From Nitromaritima sp964584125 (GTDB lineage Bacteria; Nitrospinota; Nitrospinia; Nitrospinales; VA-1), in assembly GCA_964584125.1 (NCBI GenBank), contig CAZOYP010000086.1:1-8814 (forward strand): a DNA stretch of 8,814 nucleotides, in the 5' to 3' direction. Positions 6,654 to 8,814 of the stretch are shown here, piece after piece. The stretch's first letter is position 1. The number at the start of each line of letters is the position of its first letter. Under the pieces are notes generated by a model. It was not told where the DNA came from and did not search any database. It saw only the letters and a list, made by a program, of their open reading frames with translations. The translations under genes were made by a program, and so were the position numbers.

Positions 6654-8075
6654 CTAAACATCATAATACATGTAAAGTTCGTAAGGATGTGGACGCAAAC
6701 GTAATTCGTCCACTTCATTTTCACGCTTATAATCAATCCATGTATCTATAAGATCTTGAGTAAAGACATCTCCTTTAAGCATGAAATCATGATCAGCCTC
6801 AAGTGAACATAATGCTTCATCTAGTGAACCTGGAAGAGTAGGAATATTAGCTAACTCTTCCCGGCCCATCGCATATATATCCTTATCCATGGGTTCACCA
6901 GGGTCAATTTTATTTTCAATTCCATCTAATCCTGCCATCATCATAACTGCAAAAGCTAGATAACCGTTTGAAGAAGGATCTGGAAATCGGGCTTCCATTC
7001 GTTTTGCTTTGGGACTTTGAGAATACATTGGAATTCGAACGGCAGCACTTCTATTGCGGCTTGAATAAGCAAGGTTTACAGGTGCCTCAAATCCTGGAAC
7101 CAACCGTTTGTATGAGTTGGTCGTTGGCCCCGTAAAAGCACAAATTGCGCGGGCATGTTTTAAAATTCCACCTATATAATGCAATCCCATTTCACTAAAA
7201 CCTGAGTAGCCGTCTCCAGCAAAAAGTGGTTTCCCGCCCTTCCAAATACTCTGGTGCACATGCATTCCAGTTCCGTTATCACCATACAAAGGCTTTGGCA
7301 TGAACGTTGCGGTTTTGCCATGACGCTTAGCTACATTTTTAACGATATACTTATACCACATTAAGTTATCTGCACATTTTACCAAGGGAGCGAAACGCAT
7401 ATCGATTTCACATTGCCCTGCAGTGGCTACTTCATGGTGGTGACATTCCATTTCAATACCAACTGCTTCCATGGTAAGCAGCATCTCACTGCGAATATCC
7501 TGCAAACTATCAGTGGGGGATGTAGGGAAATAACCTTCTTTGTGACGAGGTTTAAAACCCAAGTTTGCTTCTTCATCTCTCCCAGAGTTGCCAGAATTCC
7601 ATATTCCTTCCTCGGAGTCAACTGCATAAAAACACTGATTGGAATCGTTTTGATATCTCACGTCATCAAAAATAAAAAACTCAGCTTCTGGTCCAAAGTA
7701 TCCTGTGTCACCAAGTCCTGTCGACTTCAGGTAGGCCTCCGCTTTTTGAGCTACATTGCGAGGGTCCTTTGAATATTTTTCCTTTGTGATAGGGTCAGAG
7801 ATATTACATATCAAACTTAGTGTGGGAACATTCATAAAAGGATCCATCATAGCAGTTGTGGGATCCGGTATTACGATCATATCGCTGTTATTAATTGCTT
7901 GCCATCCTCTAATACTAGAGCCATCAAACCCAAGTCCGTCTTCAAATAAACTTTCTTCCAGCTCACTTGTGGGTACAGAAAAATGTTGCCATGTACCCAG
8001 CAAATCCGTGAATTTAATATCAACGATTTTAACTTCATTTTTTTTTGCTAAGTCCAACACCTCTTTGGGGGTCAT
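6654..8075 (-). CDS. glnA: Glutamine synthetase, type I
   Basis: ATP-dependent amidation of glutamate with ammonia to glutamine, by a cytosolic dodecamer. The 473 residues match GSI-beta length. Motifs: FDGSSIRGW (50-58), EAEFFIFD (130-137, metal-binding Glu130/Glu132), EVATAGQCEIDMRF (215-228), the ATP-binding KPLYGDNGTGMHVHQS (261-276), the active-site flap NSYKRLVPGFEAP (320-332) and NRSAAVRIP (341-349). The adenylylation loop reads GEPMDKDIYAMGREE (393-407) with Tyr401 in the place of the modified E. coli tyrosine (397/398), so the enzyme should be a substrate of the GlnE encoded just downstream. The context GlnD/P-II/GlnE-type control is therefore intact at this protein. The start is fixed by TAGGAGGT 7 bases upstream. 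glnB precedes it by 148 bases, and a GC-rich terminator follows the stop. Confidence 0.98.
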   Translation of the reverse strand: MTPKEVLDLAKKNEVKIVDIKFTDLLGTWQHFSVPTSELEESLFEDGLGFDGSSIRGWQAINNSDMIVIPDPTTAMMDPFMNVPTLSLICNISDPITKEKYSKDPRNVAQKAEAYLKSTGLGDTGYFGPEAEFFIFDDVRYQNDSNQCFYAVDSEEGIWNSGNSGRDEEANLGFKPRHKEGYFPTSPTDSLQDIRSEMLLTMEAVGIEMECHHHEVATAGQCEIDMRFAPLVKCADNLMWYKYIVKNVAKRHGKTATFMPKPLYGDNGTGMHVHQSIWKGGKPLFAGDGYSGFSEMGLHYIGGILKHARAICAFTGPTTNSYKRLVPGFEAPVNLAYSSRNRSAAVRIPMYSQSPKAKRMEARFPDPSSNGYLAFAVMMMAGLDGIENKIDPGEPMDKDIYAMGREELANIPTLPGSLDEALCSLEADHDFMLKGDVFTQDLIDTWIDYKRENEVDELRLRPHPYELYMYYDV

Positions 8076-8082
8076 GCTAATT

Positions 8083-8090
8083 ACCTCCTA
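8083..8090 (-). promoter_or_regulatory. Strong Shine-Dalgarno of glnA
   Basis: The - strand reads TAGGAGGT with 7 bases to the ATG. This near-perfect site decides the glnA start and predicts high translation, in line with an abundant enzyme. The other annotated gene starts with visible upstream sequence have weak or no such site. Confidence 0.85.
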
Positions 8091-8112
8091 CACTTTTATA
8101 AATTAATGAAAA

Positions 8113-8140
8113 ATTAAACCTCTACTATATCTGCAGGCAA
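8113..8140 (-). promoter_or_regulatory. Candidate sigma70-type promoter of glnA
   Basis: On the - strand TTGCCT (8140-8135) lies 16 bases before TTTAAT (8118-8113), matching 4 of 6 and 5 of 6 consensus positions, with a start predicted about 30 bases upstream of the ATG. It sits in the 148-base glnB-glnA gap, which holds no ORF and no convincing glnB terminator, so glnA may be read both from here and through from glnB. I see no sigma54 -24/-12 element with correct spacing in this gap. Confidence 0.35.
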
Positions 8141-8223
8141 CCAAACTTTATCTTATTGATTGAGGTTAATTAAAAACTTCTAGTTCCAAATCTTTAAAAA
8201 TTTTAATAAAGTTAGCGGATATA

Positions 8224-8562
8224 CTAAATTGCCTCATCACCTCGTTCTCCTGTTCGAATACGAATAGTATCCTCTAAATTAGTTACAAATATTTTACCGT
8301 CACCGATCCGCCCTGTTTGTGCTGATTGGGTAATTGCATTGATCACATCATCAACCAGCTCATCAGAAATAATAATCTCCAACTTTATTTTAGGTAAAAA
8401 GTCGACAATATATTCCGCACCTCTATAAAGCTCGGCATGTCCCTTTTGTCTGCCAAACCCTTTTACTTCGCTAACGGTTATTCCCTTGACTCCAATCTCG
8501 TTTAATTGATCCTTAACCTCATCCAGTTTGAATGGCTTTATAATCGCTTCCACTTTCTTCAT
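8224..8562 (-). CDS. glnB: Nitrogen regulatory protein P-II
   Basis: Trimeric cytosolic signal protein that senses ATP/ADP and 2-oxoglutarate and, in proteobacterial systems, controls GlnE and the NtrB kinase. The 112 residues are the family's exact usual length. It starts MKKVEAIIKPFKLDEVK, has Gln39 in the 2-oxoglutarate/ATP site, and the T-loop signature YRGAEY (46-51) with Tyr51, the uridylylation site, intact. The second signature TGRIGDGKIFV (83-93) includes the ATP-binding GDGK (87-90), and Arg101 and Arg103 near the end complete the nucleotide pocket. Tyr51 implies a GlnD uridylyltransferase elsewhere in the genome. GlnB and GlnK cannot be told apart safely. Pairing with glnA, with no amtB between them, favours GlnB, but the gene upstream is cut off. 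No clear Shine-Dalgarno or promoter is visible in the 99 bases before the ATG. Confidence 0.96.
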   Translation of the reverse strand: MKKVEAIIKPFKLDEVKDQLNEIGVKGITVSEVKGFGRQKGHAELYRGAEYIVDFLPKIKLEIIISDELVDDVINAITQSAQTGRIGDGKIFVTNLEDTIRIRTGERGDEAI

Positions 8563-8654
8563 ATGTTATTTATAGGCTGATCTGTATAGATTAGATTCAA
8601 TATGGTTGATTTAAGTTTGCGCTCGACTACAAAATCAGCTCATAAAAATTCTTA

Positions 8655-8669
8655 CAAATTTTTAATTTG
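8655..8669 (-). terminator. Weak hairpin at the end of the partial upstream frame
   Basis: On the - strand CAAATT (8669-8664) and AATTTG (8660-8655) pair around a 3-base loop, overlapping the TAA stop of the partial frame, with a run of five T residues starting 6 bases later (8648-8644). With one G:C pair and a displaced T-run it would be a poor terminator. Confidence 0.2.
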
Positions 8670-8814
8670 ATACTTTTAAGAGATTAAAATCGAACTCTCT
8701 TAAATTCACAGGATAATCAAAAAGCTTCGGGATCCAACCAGTTCGATTTCTCAGAATTACTTCTTTATTTATAAAGTGTTGCGGAGAAGTGGGAAACTTA
8801 GCATAAGTCGACTT
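8662..8814 (-). CDS. Possible C-terminal end of an unrecognised protein (partial)
   Basis: A - strand frame enters from the right edge and runs 50 codons to a TAA at 8664-8662, 99 bases upstream of glnB. The translation is plausible as protein, beginning KSTYAKFPTSPQHFINKEV and continuing with RNRTGWIPKLFDYP and NLREFDFNLLKVSN. The other two frames of this strand stop within 5 and 15 codons of the edge. A 50-codon open frame in AT-rich DNA is uncommon but not decisive, and I do not recognise a family. The orientation matches glnB-glnA, so it could be the last part of an upstream gene in the same cluster. The interleaved inverted repeats at 8675-8749 lie in it and are a competing explanation for its structure. 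Confidence 0.42.
   Translation of the reverse strand, partial: KSTYAKFPTSPQHFINKEVILRNRTGWIPKLFDYPVNLREFDFNLLKVSN
8675..8749. repeat. Two interleaved 9-bp perfect inverted repeats (possible H-type pseudoknot)
   Basis: Stem 1 pairs TTTAAGAGA (8675-8683) with TCTCTTAAA (8696-8704). Stem 2 pairs AAATCGAAC (8687-8695), which occupies 9 of the 12 bases of the stem 1 loop, with GTTCGATTT (8741-8749). Both are perfect Watson-Crick. The order is stem 1, 3-base loop, stem 2, no gap, stem 1, 36-base loop, stem 2: the layout of an H-type pseudoknot with coaxial stems. It lies 113-187 bases upstream of glnB. Strand and function are unknown. It could be an RNA element, a protein-binding site or chance in AT-rich DNA, and it overlaps a possible coding end. 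Confidence 0.35.

Noticed and set aside
8131..8145. sigma54 promoter for glnA around the - strand TTTGGTTGCCTGCAG
   Set aside because: GG and GC elements are 6 bases apart instead of the 10 required for -24/-12 spacing.
8165..8223. Terminator after glnB (CTTTA/TAAAG with an AAAATTTT core)
   Set aside because: The stem is short and all A/T apart from one pair, and no T-run follows it in the - direction.
8602..8670. 22-codon + strand ORF between glnB and the right edge
   Set aside because: Short, no ribosome site, no recognisable sequence, and such frames are expected by chance.
8735..8755. tRNA T-arm-like GTTCGATTT near the right edge
   Set aside because: The flanking bases do not form a 5-bp T stem, and no acceptor or anticodon arms fit around it.
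8662..8814. Upstream partial frame as the C-terminus of NAD synthetase (nadE)
   Set aside because: A faint resemblance of STYAKFPTSP to the SEYKRRQAPP-like tail does not continue through the following residues, so no name is justified.

Overview
This AT-rich window comes from a Gram-negative, proteobacteria-like chromosome. It carries a GlnB (P-II), type I glutamine synthetase and GlnE set, plus the long LeuA-like form of citramalate synthase. Gene content and base composition suggest a free-living, possibly marine lineage near the former Deltaproteobacteria, SAR324 or Nitrospinota. That placement is a tentative inference. All genes are core metabolism or its regulation. I see no mobile element, CRISPR array, rRNA or tRNA.

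Left half, + strand (1-3358): a tight amino-acid cluster. The C-terminal part of an ApgM-family (archaeal-type phosphoglycerate mutase/homoserine kinase-like) protein runs in from the left edge. Four bases later lysC (aspartate kinase) begins, and 34 bases after that cimA (citramalate synthase). Together they serve entry to the aspartate family (lysine, methionine, threonine) and a threonine-independent route to isoleucine. The ApgM-like protein has lost most of the metal ligands of its C-terminal half. lysC carries an excellent internal Shine-Dalgarno and in-frame ATG, exactly where a separate regulatory beta subunit would start.

Right half, - strand (8814 down to 3372): a nitrogen-assimilation cluster read as glnB, glnA, glnE, that is, the P-II sensor, glutamine synthetase and the adenylyltransferase that modifies it. 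Tyr51 of P-II, Tyr401 of glutamine synthetase and both nucleotidyltransferase active sites of GlnE are intact, so the cascade looks functional; the uridylyltransferase GlnD is not in view. A strong intrinsic terminator separates glnA from glnE. glnE and cimA converge with only 13 bases between their stop codons.

Right edge (8563-8814): an open frame enters from the right on the - strand and ends 99 bases before glnB. It may be the tail of an unrecognised gene. The same stretch holds two interleaved perfect 9-bp inverted repeats in an H-type pseudoknot arrangement. I found no clear novel multi-gene system. The strongest leads are the degenerate ApgM-like protein, the lysC internal start and the possible pseudoknot.
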